DNA of 64,000 bases from Xanthocytophaga flava (GTDB lineage Bacteria; Bacteroidota; Bacteroidia; Cytophagales; 172606-1): NCBI RefSeq assembly GCF_030068545.1, contig NZ_JASJOR010000008.1, positions 124,001 through 188,000 of the forward strand, written 5' to 3'. The position numbers were made by a program, and so were the translations under genes. Numbering within the stretch: the first letter of the stretch is position 1; each line of letters begins with the position of its first letter. This document shows positions 53,360 through 62,201 of the stretch, one piece after another. The notes beneath the pieces are model-generated. The model saw only the letters and a list, made by a program, of their open reading frames with translations, was not told where the DNA came from and ran no database searches.

Positions 53360-54103
53360 TTATTTAATGGAAAAAAAGGCTTGGATTTCGTAGCGGATCT
53401 TAATTTTCTTAAAATCAATTTCAGAACCTGTAGCATCTCCACCTTCCATTGCTACCTGTGATATCCTGTTCGACAAGTATGCTTGATTGTAAGGCATTGG
53501 CATACCTTCTGTATCTCCGGCTTCATGGACTTCCAATACTCCACCTACTTGTTCGCCAATACTTTGCAGCAGATATCCTGCTTTTTCTTTAGCAGCCTGA
53601 AGGGCTTTTATCTTTAGCTCTTTACGGTATTCAGCCATTTTGGAGTGGTTGTATCTTCCAATATTGACATTCTCAATGCCTTTGCCATCTACTTTAGAAA
53701 GAATGTTATCAATCTTTGACAGGTCACTTACCTTTAATACATATCGTTTCTTTTCCAGAATATCTGTTGGCTTTTCCTTTTTATTGGTATACAACCACCA
53801 GTTGGGAGTACCACCATATATATTTTCAATCTGTAGGTTTTCTTTCGCAATTCCTGCATCTTTTACTGCTTGCTGAAGTTGTTTTTCCAGCGTTTCGATA
53901 GCAACTTTTGTTTTATTGGATTTGTCTGTAAAATATTCTTTTAGTGAAATGTTGAAATAAATTTCATCCGGAATTACCTCCATTTCTGCACTGCCAGTAA
54001 CTTCAATTTTTTTGACATAGGGTTGATTGGGTGTGGTTTGAGCCTGAAGCTTGGTTAATCCAACTAGAAAAAGCAAGCTGATTACTAAATAGTTAACTTT
54101 CAT
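53360..54103 (-). CDS. SIMPL-domain (DUF541) periplasmic protein
   Basis: 247 residues. Signal peptide about 1-21. The SIMPL core begins KKIEVTGSAEMEVIPDEIYF (30-49), with LEKQLQQAVKDAGIAKENLQ helix, IDNILSKVDGKGIENVNIG and KIKALQAAKEKAGYLLQSIG blocks (all typical). The domain is found in signalling and stress proteins of the envelope, with no firm biochemical role. Confidence 0.92.
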   Translation of the reverse strand: MKVNYLVISLLFLVGLTKLQAQTTPNQPYVKKIEVTGSAEMEVIPDEIYFNISLKEYFTDKSNKTKVAIETLEKQLQQAVKDAGIAKENLQIENIYGGTPNWWLYTNKKEKPTDILEKKRYVLKVSDLSKIDNILSKVDGKGIENVNIGRYNHSKMAEYRKELKIKALQAAKEKAGYLLQSIGEQVGGVLEVHEAGDTEGMPMPYNQAYLSNRISQVAMEGGDATGSEIDFKKIKIRYEIQAFFSIK

Positions 54104-54231
54104 AACTTTAAAAATAAGTGTATTGAGTGTGATGTCAGCTATTGTTACTGACTGTTGAATAGTATATTCATAAAAACCATACCATTTTTTTTGACCTCAG
54201 TAAATTTTATGAAAAAAATGATGAGCAGGTA

Positions 54232-54259
54232 TTGGATTTAGGAAAATGCTCTATATTTG
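54232..54259 (+). promoter_or_regulatory. Promoter of tRNA-Leu
   Basis: TTG (54232-54234) and TATATTTG (54252-54259, exact TAnnTTTG) spaced 17 bp, about 24 bp before the tRNA. Matches the Bacteroidota housekeeping promoter. Confidence 0.75.
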
Positions 54260-54282
54260 CAGCACAAAATCCCTTGCTATCT

Positions 54283-54366
54283 GGCCACGTGGTGGAATTG
54301 GTAGACACGCTACTTTGAGGGGGTAGTGCCCGTTCGGGTGTGCTGGTTCGAGTCCAGTCGTGGTCA
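54283..54366 (+). tRNA. tRNA-Leu (anticodon GAG)
   Basis: 84 nt cloverleaf. Acceptor GGCCACG / CGTGGTC with one G-T pair, D-arm GTGGAATTGGTAGACAC, anticodon arm CTACT-TTGAGGG-GGTAG with loop T33 and anticodon GAG, long variable arm with CCCG-TT-CGGG, and T-arm CTGG-TTCGAGT-CCAG. Discriminator A follows; CCA is not encoded (CTA follows). The long variable arm plus GAG fixes it as class II leucine, decoding CUC/CUU. Confidence 0.96.
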
Positions 54367-54373
54367 CTACTAG

Positions 54374-54404
54374 AAATAACCTACTGAAAAACAGTAGGTT
54401 ATTT
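54374..54404 (+). terminator. Terminator of the tRNA gene
   Basis: Perfect 13-bp stem AAATAACCTACTG / CAGTAGGTTATTT (54374-54386 with 54392-54404), 5-A loop, then TGTTTA. Confidence 0.88.
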
Positions 54405-54571
54405 TGTTTAAGGACTCTAATGAGGAATTCAGAGATGTGGCGTTACTCTGGATTGCAAATTCGTAATGGTGGCTTTATTCTACCTGTTTTTTAATTTGCT
54501 TCCTTCTTTTCAACCAATTCTAAAAACAACTGAATCCATACGACCTCAATTACCATCTCAACCTACATAAT

Positions 54572-55441
54572 ATGAATCTAAAAGTGATCTTTTTGTTGTT
54601 TGGTCTTTCTTTGGCCTTTACAAATTCATTGGCTCAACAAGTAGAGGAACCTAAAAGTGTTCCTGCTGAATGGAGTAAGCCTTTTGCTCCCTTTCAAATT
54701 GCAGGTAACTTATATTATGTCGGCACATACGACTTGGCTTGTTACCTTATCACTACTTCGCAGGGAAATATTCTTATTAACACCGGACTTGCTGATTCAG
54801 AGCCAATCATCAAGGCGAATATCGAAACATTAGGCTTTCAGTTTGCCGATACCAAGATCTTATTAAACATGCAAGCCCACTATGATCATATGGGAGCTAT
54901 GGCATCTATTAAAAAATTAACGGGAGCGAAACTAATGATTAATCAGAAAGACGCGCCAGCAACAGAAGATGGAGGAAAGTCAGATTATGCATTGGGTGGT
55001 TCGGTAAGTACATTCGCACCTGTACAGGTAGATCGCCTACTCAAGGATAGAGACACCGTCCAACTAGGAGATATGCGACTGGTGATGCTCCATCATCCGG
55101 GTCATACCAAAGGGTCAAGTAGTTTTTTGTTTAATGTAAAAGATGCAAATCGTTCTTATCGGGTACTGCTTGTCAATATGCCTACCATTGTTACAGAGAA
55201 AGACTTTGCTGCAATACCTGAATACCCTGAGATTACGCAAGACTATGCCTATACCTTGCAGTCTATGAAAAAGCTGTCCTTTGATATCTGGTTGACTGCC
55301 CATGCCAGTCAATGTGAACTTCATCGCAAACACAAACCTGGACAAAGTTATAATCCCTCTACTTTTATCGATAAAAAGGGATATAATGCGCAGCTTAACA
55401 AGTTGGAAAAGGAATTTCTCAAGAAGAAAAAAGGTAACTAA
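54572..55441 (+). CDS. Subclass B3 metallo-beta-lactamase, Gln-variant zinc site (GOB-like)
   Basis: 289 residues. Signal peptide 1-21 (…TNSLAQ). Zinc motif QAHYDH with Gln101, His103, Asp105 and His106 (LLNMQAHYDHMGAM), His178 in HHPGHTKGSSSF, and His244 in LTAHASQCELHRKH. B3 enzymes normally have HxHxDH; Gln in the first position is the GOB-type variant, which still binds zinc. The GHTKGSSSF and TAHAS blocks are characteristic of B3 rather than general MBL hydrolases. It would hydrolyse beta-lactams in the periplasm. Single gene directly after a tRNA gene. Confidence 0.88.
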   Translation: MNLKVIFLLFGLSLAFTNSLAQQVEEPKSVPAEWSKPFAPFQIAGNLYYVGTYDLACYLITTSQGNILINTGLADSEPIIKANIETLGFQFADTKILLNMQAHYDHMGAMASIKKLTGAKLMINQKDAPATEDGGKSDYALGGSVSTFAPVQVDRLLKDRDTVQLGDMRLVMLHHPGHTKGSSSFLFNVKDANRSYRVLLVNMPTIVTEKDFAAIPEYPEITQDYAYTLQSMKKLSFDIWLTAHASQCELHRKHKPGQSYNPSTFIDKKGYNAQLNKLEKEFLKKKKGN

Positions 55442-55608
55442 GTGAGTTTGCCATACAAGCCACATTCGTTATTCATCTGAGAGATTTCCTTCAATCTCTT
55501 AGGTTTTCCCTACGACACTTATTTTGTTGAAGGAGTAAAATAATGCATTTATTGCATTCAGATTTTATTCCAGTTATCAAAAGGAATCTTGGGCTGTCTT
55601 ATCTACTT

Positions 55609-56172
55609 CTAGACAACTAGTGTATACATACCCTTTCCGTCATTTACTGCCTTTTTTAGAAATGAAGTAATGGTTTTTAGTTGATTTAGCATACTATAGA
55701 TATCATCTTTCTGCCATTTATAATGACGTGGATAAATTTTTTGTTCAATATAATGCTGTGGGTCAAATTCTTCTATCAGTATACTTTCCTCCAGTGACTC
55801 TAGTGCGTTGGCAATTTCCTTCACTTCTTCTGAATGATATACATTCACTGGTCCCCAACCCATTTCTGTGACAATACGATGATTGGCTGTAAGAAAGTTG
55901 TATGGGTAATGTGCCCTGCTTTTATTGCGTCCTGTTAAAAGGTAATCCAGCGAAACAAAAGCTCCTTCCAGATCCAGTTTGTCAACTTTTTCCTGTGGTT
56001 GCCAGCTGGAGTAATCTGCTATATCTTCAGGAAGTATTCCATATTTTTCCTCTACATCAACACATTCCGGATCAATCTGCTCATTTTCCAGTATTTCTAT
56101 CAGAATAGGTGAAGCAATCAGATCCTTGATATCTGAATCTTTGATTGCTTTGAGTTGCAAATTCATACTCAT
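55609..56172 (-). CDS. DUF1877 (YfbM-like) protein
   Basis: 187 residues from Met at 56170-56172 (or 185 from 56166). An upstream in-frame ATG at 56229 adds a non-conserved 19-residue start. The DUF1877 pattern is visible: ESILIEEFDPQHYIEQ-type segment and YPRHYKWQKDDIYSMLNQL, ending TSFLKKAVNDGKGMYTLVV. The LDLEGAFVSLDYLLTG segment matches the family LDKAWxxLHYLL motif. Cytoplasmic, function unknown. Confidence 0.85.
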   Translation of the reverse strand: MSMNLQLKAIKDSDIKDLIASPILIEILENEQIDPECVDVEEKYGILPEDIADYSSWQPQEKVDKLDLEGAFVSLDYLLTGRNKSRAHYPYNFLTANHRIVTEMGWGPVNVYHSEEVKEIANALESLEESILIEEFDPQHYIEQKIYPRHYKWQKDDIYSMLNQLKTITSFLKKAVNDGKGMYTLVV

Positions 56173-56342
56173 AAGTAAGGGCAATAAGTAGTTAAGATTA
56201 CTATATCCATGTGGACTAGAATAAAGCAAGCTGTCCTCTTAAAATGAAAAGTCTACTGAAGCAAAGTTGAACTAAAAAAGTCAGATTAGGAAAAATACTT
56301 GCCTATCTTTGCCTATAAATTTTAACTATCTTTTACCCACTA

Positions 56343-56807
56343 GTGAAAAAGAATTTTTACCTACTTACTCTGTTCGTGTATGTTACATTCAGTTCCTTTA
56401 AAAGTGATACTACAAAACAATACCTGGTTCGAAAATGGAAATTTGATGTAGAGGCTACTAAAAAAACAATAGAAAAAAGCTTTGAAGCAGGTTCAGACCC
56501 CGAAGCTGACAAGTTCGTTAAAGGAATGATAGATTATTTTTTAAACCGATTGACTGGTAGTACAACCGAATACCAGCAAGGAGGGATTTTACTCACAACA
56601 TTAGTGGATGATCAGGCTACTAAAACAATAAAAGGATCCTGGAGAATAGATAAGAATACAAATGAACTTGTTCTAATTGAGAATAGTACTAAAGAACGCG
56701 AGGAGATAGTAAAGATACTATCTATTTCCAATACCAGATTAGAGTTAGGGATGGAGGGTATCACGAAAAAAGGACCATTGTCGATAATATATATAGCAAT
56801 AGAATAA
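56343..56807 (+). CDS. Small secreted protein of unknown function
   Basis: 154 residues, started at GTG 56343 because the resulting MKKNFYLLTLFVYVTFSSF is a signal peptide. The mature domain has QYLVRKWKFD and GSWRIDKNTNELVLIEN, a pattern like small lipocalin-like secreted proteins. Single gene convergent with the S33 hydrolase. Confidence 0.75.
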   Translation: MKKNFYLLTLFVYVTFSSFKSDTTKQYLVRKWKFDVEATKKTIEKSFEAGSDPEADKFVKGMIDYFLNRLTGSTTEYQQGGILLTTLVDDQATKTIKGSWRIDKNTNELVLIENSTKEREEIVKILSISNTRLELGMEGITKKGPLSIIYIAIE

Positions 56808-56898
56808 GTTACACCTAAATCCATTTTTTGTAGAACGCCCATTTCGCACAGGCTAAGTATGATCTAAGGTATATGAACTGAACTTTACAAAAGAAATG

Positions 56899-56948
56899 AG
56901 TCATCCTGAATGTTGGCCGACTAAAGACAAGCTATATTTAGGATGACT
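56899..56948. terminator. Weak bidirectional hairpin
   Basis: AGTCATCCT / AGGATGACT (56899-56907 with 56940-56948), 32-nt loop, between convergent genes ending at 56807 and 57001. Long loop makes this doubtful as a terminator. Confidence 0.4.
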
Positions 56949-57000
56949 TATAGTATCAAAAGCTATTACTGCTTGGATATCCCAATAAGTGATTTTGTGT

Positions 57001-58089
57001 TCACTTCTTTTTCTGAACACAGGCTAAACATGCTTTTGCAACTTTGTATTGGACATCAATGATGGATTGATTATGCCCATGAGCTGCTCCCGACACTAAA
57101 AAGTATTCTTTGTGAGGAGCTTTTAGCTTATCAAAGTATGGCTTTGTGAGTTCTTGTGGTGTTAAGATATCTGCTTCTCCCTGAATGATATATACAGGCA
57201 ACTGAAAAGAAAGTCCATTCTTCATGAAGTCAACTGTCGCACTCATCGCTTTGATGCCAAGTTTTTTGTGTCCTACATAATTAATAAAAGAATAATCATC
57301 TCCATCTTCCCTGTTTCTGGCATCAGTTTCGTTATCGTATGCAGGGGCTAGTTTCCACCATGTATTGGGGGCAGGTACAGAATTCTCTCTTTCGTATTTT
57401 TTTATAACACGAAATAATTGCCCTGTATTTTTTGCATCATCATAAGGAGGAACACCTAGTATTGTGAGCTTATTGATAGATTCATTATCGTTTGCTTTCT
57501 GAGCAAGTTTGTATACCGTATGGTAGGCATGGACTAATGTTTCTGTACCATTTGTAACCTGAGAGTGTCCAATATAGGCATAGAAAAGATCCGGTTTTTT
57601 CAAAGCCATTGTAGCTCCCAGCACTGATCCCCAGGAGGTGCCTATCAATGTGATTTTGGGTTGTCGCAGTTGTTTGATCAGATATTCCGAAAGCTCAATG
57701 CCATCTGCTGCCATCTGGTCAACAGTCAATGGATTATTTATCCAATATTCTTCATCGTGTTGTTCGGGAACATTTTTACCAAAGGTCCTTCCTGCTCCTC
57801 TTTGATCCCAACTAACCAGAACAAAGTCTTTTTCCCATGCTCCATATATCGTATTATCATAAGCACTCATAACACTTCCCGGACCGCCATGCAGAAACAA
57901 TATGATTGGTTTGGTACTATCCGCTCCATGAATAGTGACCCACTGTTCAACTCCGCCAATGCGAACAAACTTTTCCTGATGAATTGATTTTGTTTTGGCA
58001 AAAGTTGGGACCGTGATAAAAAAGATAAAAAGAGTAATCTGTATGACTTTGGTAAAAGTTATTTTACTTCGGTTCAAATGGTATTGCAT
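57001..58089 (-). CDS. Exported alpha/beta hydrolase, proline-iminopeptidase type (S33)
   Basis: 362 residues. Hydrophobic signal at about 12-31. Oxyanion motif LFLHGGPGSV (64-73), WDQRGAGRTFG, nucleophile GTSWGS with Ser152 (150-155), later IIQGEADILTP (Asp) and AAHGHNQ (His), so the triad is complete. The HGGPG and WDQRG motifs and GxSWG elbow are of peptidase family S33 (proline iminopeptidase-like). Substrate likely N-terminal proline peptides, but signal-bearing relatives have wider specificity. Confidence 0.9.
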   Translation of the reverse strand: MQYHLNRSKITFTKVIQITLFIFFITVPTFAKTKSIHQEKFVRIGGVEQWVTIHGADSTKPIILFLHGGPGSVMSAYDNTIYGAWEKDFVLVSWDQRGAGRTFGKNVPEQHDEEYWINNPLTVDQMAADGIELSEYLIKQLRQPKITLIGTSWGSVLGATMALKKPDLFYAYIGHSQVTNGTETLVHAYHTVYKLAQKANDNESINKLTILGVPPYDDAKNTGQLFRVIKKYERENSVPAPNTWWKLAPAYDNETDARNREDGDDYSFINYVGHKKLGIKAMSATVDFMKNGLSFQLPVYIIQGEADILTPQELTKPYFDKLKAPHKEYFLVSGAAHGHNQSIIDVQYKVAKACLACVQKKK

Positions 58090-58358
58090 AGATAGGTATT
58101 AGATTAATGGATGTTGTGATGGTTAGATTAAAATACTTGGTTATGCTGGTTTTGTTAAAGAAACAAATCTATACCTATAATGTAATCTTTGCCAAAAAGT
58201 AACCTTATAGAGGGTTATTGAAAGTGTACTAGTGGTTCGGTTTACCAAAGAATGGGGTGAACATTTACGTTTCTTCAACTTACTTGAAAATCACAAACTG
58301 ACAAACCTTCACTAGAGATACAATATGTATATCTTATAGTAGGTTCTGGATATAATTT

Positions 58359-58883
58359 TTAGACTGTCCAATAACCTGTTTTATGGGCTTGCATCTCTAG
58401 CCAACAGTCGATGATTATTTCATTATCCGGCTTACTCCCGTCATAGAAGTTAAGATCTGTAGCAGAAGAGATACTATGAATGTGGTATCTATCAGCTTCT
58501 TTTTTCAGGATTGTAATTTGATTCGAATAAGTTTCTTCATGCGCATGATAATAAAAATTAGAGAAGTTATCATCTGTTTCTTCTGGAACTTCTTCAATGA
58601 GAAAGCCAAAACTTTTCCCAATAAAATTTTGATATTGTTCTTGGCTTAGCTTTGTCTGTAGTTCAATTCTTGGATGTATTCTTTCATCGCTATCTTCCTC
58701 TTCTTCTCTTATATTATCATTAGTTGGCTTCATAATTAAATCACCTGATGAAGTTACCCAGATGTTTAATAAATAGTAATTATCTCGGGGAGAAATTGAA
58801 AATTCGCCTTCTGTAATATTCCAAATCTCATCTCCATTAAACCTTTTTAAAGTTAATGTACCTAAATTTTCTTTGTTATTCAT
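58359..58883 (-). CDS. Orphan acidic protein (174 aa)
   Basis: 174 residues, no signal or TM, very acidic middle (NIREEEEDSDE). Segments: GEFSISPRDNYYLLNIWV, SQEQYQNFIGKSFGF, NNYYHA-like NFYYHAHEETYSNQ, and DCWLEM near the end. I recognise no family. Size, acidity and neighbourhood of similar orphans recall immunity proteins of contact-dependent toxins, but that is only a suggestion. Confidence 0.6.
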   Translation of the reverse strand: MNNKENLGTLTLKRFNGDEIWNITEGEFSISPRDNYYLLNIWVTSSGDLIMKPTNDNIREEEEDSDERIHPRIELQTKLSQEQYQNFIGKSFGFLIEEVPEETDDNFSNFYYHAHEETYSNQITILKKEADRYHIHSISSATDLNFYDGSKPDNEIIIDCWLEMQAHKTGYWTV

Positions 58884-58939
58884 ATTCTGTTGTAAGAGCT
58901 TGTCTTAGTAAGTAGGAGTTTGACAAATGTAAATTGCAG

Positions 58940-59461
58940 TTATTTATAATAGTTTCTAACTCCTAGACCGATTGTCCAAAAGTATTTCGCCATTTCTAAT
59001 TCATTTTTTATATTTTCCTGTGTTGCATCAAATTCGCTATGCTCCTTCATTTCAGATATCATTTGTTCTATATCTTCTTCTGTAGCATCTCTCCAAATCC
59101 CAATTGAAATTTCATGAAAAGCAAACACATGGTTTGCCTCTGATAGGTCTACATAGCCATTATTCCTTTCAGTCAGAAGATTTACAAGTTTCATTGCTTC
59201 TGTTTCAAATGGTTTGATCCCAAATATTTCAGGCTGTGTTCTTTCCGGAAAAGGTCCATATATGAATTCAATAAATTCAAGCTGATTATTTTTATCAAAA
59301 TCTAATCGAAATTCATATCGGTCATAAAAACATCGTTGTCTACTCTCTTTATCCGCTTTACTGAGTATCCTTTCCACTTCCTTCTTTGTACTACCTAATT
59401 CTACTCTTCCAATAGATTCTATGTCTATTCCTTCTAGTGGGATTAATTCGATTCGAATCAT
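58940..59461 (-). CDS. Orphan protein (173 aa)
   Basis: 173 residues, no signal. N-terminal segment IGRVELGSTKKEVERILSKA reads like a small alpha/beta module; the C-terminal EMAKYFWTIGLGVRNYYK resembles tails of some immunity-like orphan proteins. Function unknown. 56 bp upstream of the 58359-58883 gene on the same strand. Confidence 0.6.
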   Translation of the reverse strand: MIRIELIPLEGIDIESIGRVELGSTKKEVERILSKADKESRQRCFYDRYEFRLDFDKNNQLEFIEFIYGPFPERTQPEIFGIKPFETEAMKLVNLLTERNNGYVDLSEANHVFAFHEISIGIWRDATEEDIEQMISEMKEHSEFDATQENIKNELEMAKYFWTIGLGVRNYYK

Positions 59462-59596
59462 TGTTGTTTTCTATGTATATGTGTATATGTCGAAATAAAA
59501 TAGATAGTTTAAAATCTATTATCAGAAGATTTTAAGAGGACAAAAGATAGGCAAGGTATCTTAATAGTAAATAAAAAGTTGGTTAAAAGTTTACTG

Positions 59597-60139
59597 TTAT
59601 GCGGATGTATACCAGTGAAAAAACATAAATTGAGTATCTGTCTCGATGTATATTTCAAATTGGCTCCAGTCCAATTGAGAACTTGCTATGTGTAAGATAT
59701 TCTCAGTGCTAAGTGGTGATAAAGCACGAAATTCTTCTCTGGTTACAACTTTATTTTCATGGGTAATGACAACGTACTGACTGGGACGGAGATAGTCACT
59801 TAGTATATCAAATTGCTCCGTGAAGGGTGTATCTGGGTGAAAAGTAGAGTCACTATATCTGGGTCTTAACCACCAATCGGTGCTTCTTAAAATATCTTCT
59901 TTGGTATAAATTGAGAAATCAAGCCACTCTTCTCTCAGATAAAGAAATCTGTTTATGAGTATAATTAAGGCTTCCTTCTGATCCTTAACCAGATTTTTAT
60001 CTATTGACAGAATGGTAGCAATTTCGGTTTCGCTTCTGTTCAAATCAAGAATAGAAACCTGAACTGGTTTTGTAAAACCGTTCAATGCCTTATCTAAGTA
60101 GATCTCAATATCTTCAGTTATAAAATCCAGCACATTCAT
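59597..60139 (-). CDS. Orphan protein (180 aa)
   Basis: 180 residues, acidic, no signal. VSILDLNRSETEIATILSID, WLDFSIYTKEDILRSTDWWL and SSQLDWSQFEIYIETDTQFM blocks, with no recognised family. The start ATG (60137-60139) overlaps by 4 bp (ATGA) the stop of a remnant AraC frame upstream. Third in the same-direction orphan cluster. Confidence 0.6.
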   Translation of the reverse strand: MNVLDFITEDIEIYLDKALNGFTKPVQVSILDLNRSETEIATILSIDKNLVKDQKEALIILINRFLYLREEWLDFSIYTKEDILRSTDWWLRPRYSDSTFHPDTPFTEQFDILSDYLRPSQYVVITHENKVVTREEFRALSPLSTENILHIASSQLDWSQFEIYIETDTQFMFFHWYTSA

Positions 60140-60345
60140 GTATAGTCGTTAGTATTGTTTGGTCTGGCAAAGTTTAGGAAATATCTTCTGAAATGCCAAA
60201 TCAATACGTATGATAACAACTCAGTTGGTGAATACCCAAAATGTTTATTGGATGCAAACGAAAAATGGGATAAATCCTCAAAGCTTACCTCCAGATATAC
60301 TTCAATAGTTCTTCTTCTTTTCTTTATCAAATAGTAATATAGTTG
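60136..60345 (-). pseudogene. Remnant C-terminal half of an AraC-family regulator
   Basis: The frame reads LIKKRRRTIEVYLEVSFE then DLSHFSFASNKHFGYSPTEL, clearly homologous to the second helix-turn-helix of the intact AraC gene at 61331-62131 (KKKTASDVYLDLGFEDLSHF, SYVFKKAYGVSPS). Only about 60 codons resemble it. Upstream the frame hits a stop (near 60360), and no effector domain or first HTH is seen. The Ser-Phe-Ala substitutions suggest decay. Confidence 0.75.
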
Positions 60346-60427
60346 CTCGTCAGGGTTTAATTATAAAGATGCGGCAGCTGGATGAAGTAATTGAGTATCA
60401 CAATAGTGACGATTCCTGTGATTATTG

Positions 60428-60739
60428 TTAAAGATAGTAACTCGTGATCTCCAATCCTTCAAGAATCTGGATTAAATGGGTGGGTGAGATAGGTAAGACA
60501 AAATCAATGCTGGTGTTGTCTGTACTAAAAGATAGTAAAAAGCTGCCTCTTCCAGAATAATGTGTTGCTTGTAATCTTTTTGAGACTGTAAGTATATTGG
60601 TATGCTGAAATATATCCTCAATCCGCCTTAGATAGGTATAAACATTTTGAAGGTGTGATAGTTGTATACTGTATTGCTCATATGTAAAAGGAGAGCCGCC
60701 AATACAATCACAACTATTTGGATAGTTGAAATAATAAGG
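60428..60739 (-). pseudogene. Open frame without start codon (104 codons), likely gene remnant
   Basis: From the codon after a TAG (about 60740-60742) to TAA at 60428-60430 there is no stop and no ATG, GTG or TTG until near the end. The encoded text is protein-like, for example VYTYLRRIEDIFQHTNILTV, RLQATHYSGRGSFLLSFSTD and ISPTHLIQILEGLEI. It is divergent from the 60764 gene and close to its start, so its own 5' end is probably lost. Family not recognised. Confidence 0.5.
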
Positions 60740-60763
60740 CTATATACTAATAACCTGAAAACT

Positions 60764-61303
60764 ATGGCAGCACAATCCAATGCTGAATCGGAAGAAGAAT
60801 TTCGTTCAGAAGTCAAACAAACAAAGAAGCATTTAGCAAACCCTCCAGTTTCAGTTATCAGGTTACTGACAGGGATTATTGCCCGTATGGAGGCAGAAGC
60901 CAACCGATTGCATGAGCATCCATATCTTCAATCTGAAGAGAATGCATCGGATTCTCCAACAGATTCATTATTACCCCTGACTATGCTGGAATGGACAGTA
61001 TATAAGGATTTGAATGCTGTTATGGCTACACACAAGGGAATTATTACAATATGTACCAATACACTTACATCTATTTTAGCAGATCATACCTATAAGAGAG
61101 AAGAGGTTATTGAATTGTTTCATGAATTTGAACAGGCTATAAACCTGGAACCTGACTTTCTCAATGAGGCGAAGAAAAAGATGTTTACCAGAGAAATCCG
61201 TATAGATATGTTACGGAGGGTACTTTGTACAATGAAACTTGACAGTGAAACATGGTATAGGATATACAGAGATTTGCCAGATCTAATAGAGGGTTCTTTA
61301 TAA
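60764..61303 (+). CDS. Orphan helical protein (179 aa)
   Basis: Start at ATG 60764-60766; a frame extended to 60662 would add 34 residues of mostly unrelated composition. 179 residues, Glu/Lys/Leu-rich helices (SVIRLLTGIIARMEAEANRL, EEVIELFHEFEQAINLEP, KKMFTREIRIDMLRRVL). No signal, TM or family recognised. Convergent with the AraC gene, 27 bp apart. Confidence 0.6.
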   Translation: MAAQSNAESEEEFRSEVKQTKKHLANPPVSVIRLLTGIIARMEAEANRLHEHPYLQSEENASDSPTDSLLPLTMLEWTVYKDLNAVMATHKGIITICTNTLTSILADHTYKREEVIELFHEFEQAINLEPDFLNEAKKKMFTREIRIDMLRRVLCTMKLDSETWYRIYRDLPDLIEGSL

Positions 61304-61330
61304 AAGAGTCGTTTGACTTGAAAAGAAGTA

Positions 61331-62131
61331 CTAAACCATAGAAGGGGATACCCCATAGGCTTTCTTGAATACATACGAAAAATGGGACAGATCTTCAAAA
61401 CCCAGATCCAGATACACATCAGAAGCTGTTTTCTTTTTTTCTTTGATAAGATAATAAGCTTCTTTCAATCTACGATGAATCAACCAGTGACTGGGTGTAT
61501 CCTGAAACACTTTTTCAAAGTCCCGTTTAAAGGTTGATAAACTACGACCTGTAAGATAGGCAAACCGTTGCAGATCTACATTAAAATGGTAGTTCTGGTT
61601 CATAAAAGCTTCCAGATCTATTTTGCCAGGTTCTGAAAAGTCAAACAGAATATTCTTTAACTCAGGTTTTAGCTGTAAGAGCAGAAGCAGAGCTTCATTT
61701 TGCTTCACAGTCAGCAAAGCTTCGTTTTCTTTCTGAGTAAATAGTTGTTCATAGGCCCGTAAAGATTCCATATAACTAATCAATACTGGGACATGGGTCA
61801 GAGGAATAAATGCAGGTGTATTTACTGTCTTATCTGGTTTATACCCATACTCCAGATTAAACCTACGTAACGTATCCTGATCAAAATAGATACTGACAGA
61901 ACGATACTCTCCATCTGCTGGTGGTTGTTTGGCGTATTTAGCCAACTGATTACGCCGACAAAAGTATATATCACCTTGCTGAAAGGACTGACGGGTAGTG
62001 ATATCACTCATTTCCATACTACCGGACACAATATAACTGATAGTATGTTCGGGTATAAATTGCTCTCCAGCTCTGCTACGATGAAAATAACAGGAATATT
62101 GTATTGGTAATGTGGATGGCTTAGTACTCAT
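61331..62131 (-). CDS. AraC-family transcriptional regulator
   Basis: 266 residues from the ATG at 62129-62131. A longer frame back to 62308 would overlap the aldehyde dehydrogenase gene and has no conserved residues, so I do not use it. N-terminal cupin-like sensing half (ISYIVSGSMEMSDITTRQSF), C-terminal AraC double HTH: LAYLTGRSLSTFKRDFEKVF-type first helix set and DLGFEDLSHFSYVFKKAYGV second. It lies downstream of, and in line with, the aldehyde dehydrogenase gene (70-bp gap), likely co-transcribed and possibly its regulator. Confidence 0.9.
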   Translation of the reverse strand: MSTKPSTLPIQYSCYFHRSRAGEQFIPEHTISYIVSGSMEMSDITTRQSFQQGDIYFCRRNQLAKYAKQPPADGEYRSVSIYFDQDTLRRFNLEYGYKPDKTVNTPAFIPLTHVPVLISYMESLRAYEQLFTQKENEALLTVKQNEALLLLLQLKPELKNILFDFSEPGKIDLEAFMNQNYHFNVDLQRFAYLTGRSLSTFKRDFEKVFQDTPSHWLIHRRLKEAYYLIKEKKKTASDVYLDLGFEDLSHFSYVFKKAYGVSPSMV

Positions 62132-62201
62132 ATAGAAAAAGTAATGTAAAGAAAATGGTTTACAAACGATAAATTGTCTGTAAACCATTCCGGAATAGTA
62201 T

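Noticed and set aside
60628..60903. 91-codon minus-strand frame overlapping the 60764 gene start
   Set aside because: A different frame in the same strand (60428-60739) is more protein-like, and it is antisense to a better supported plus-strand gene.
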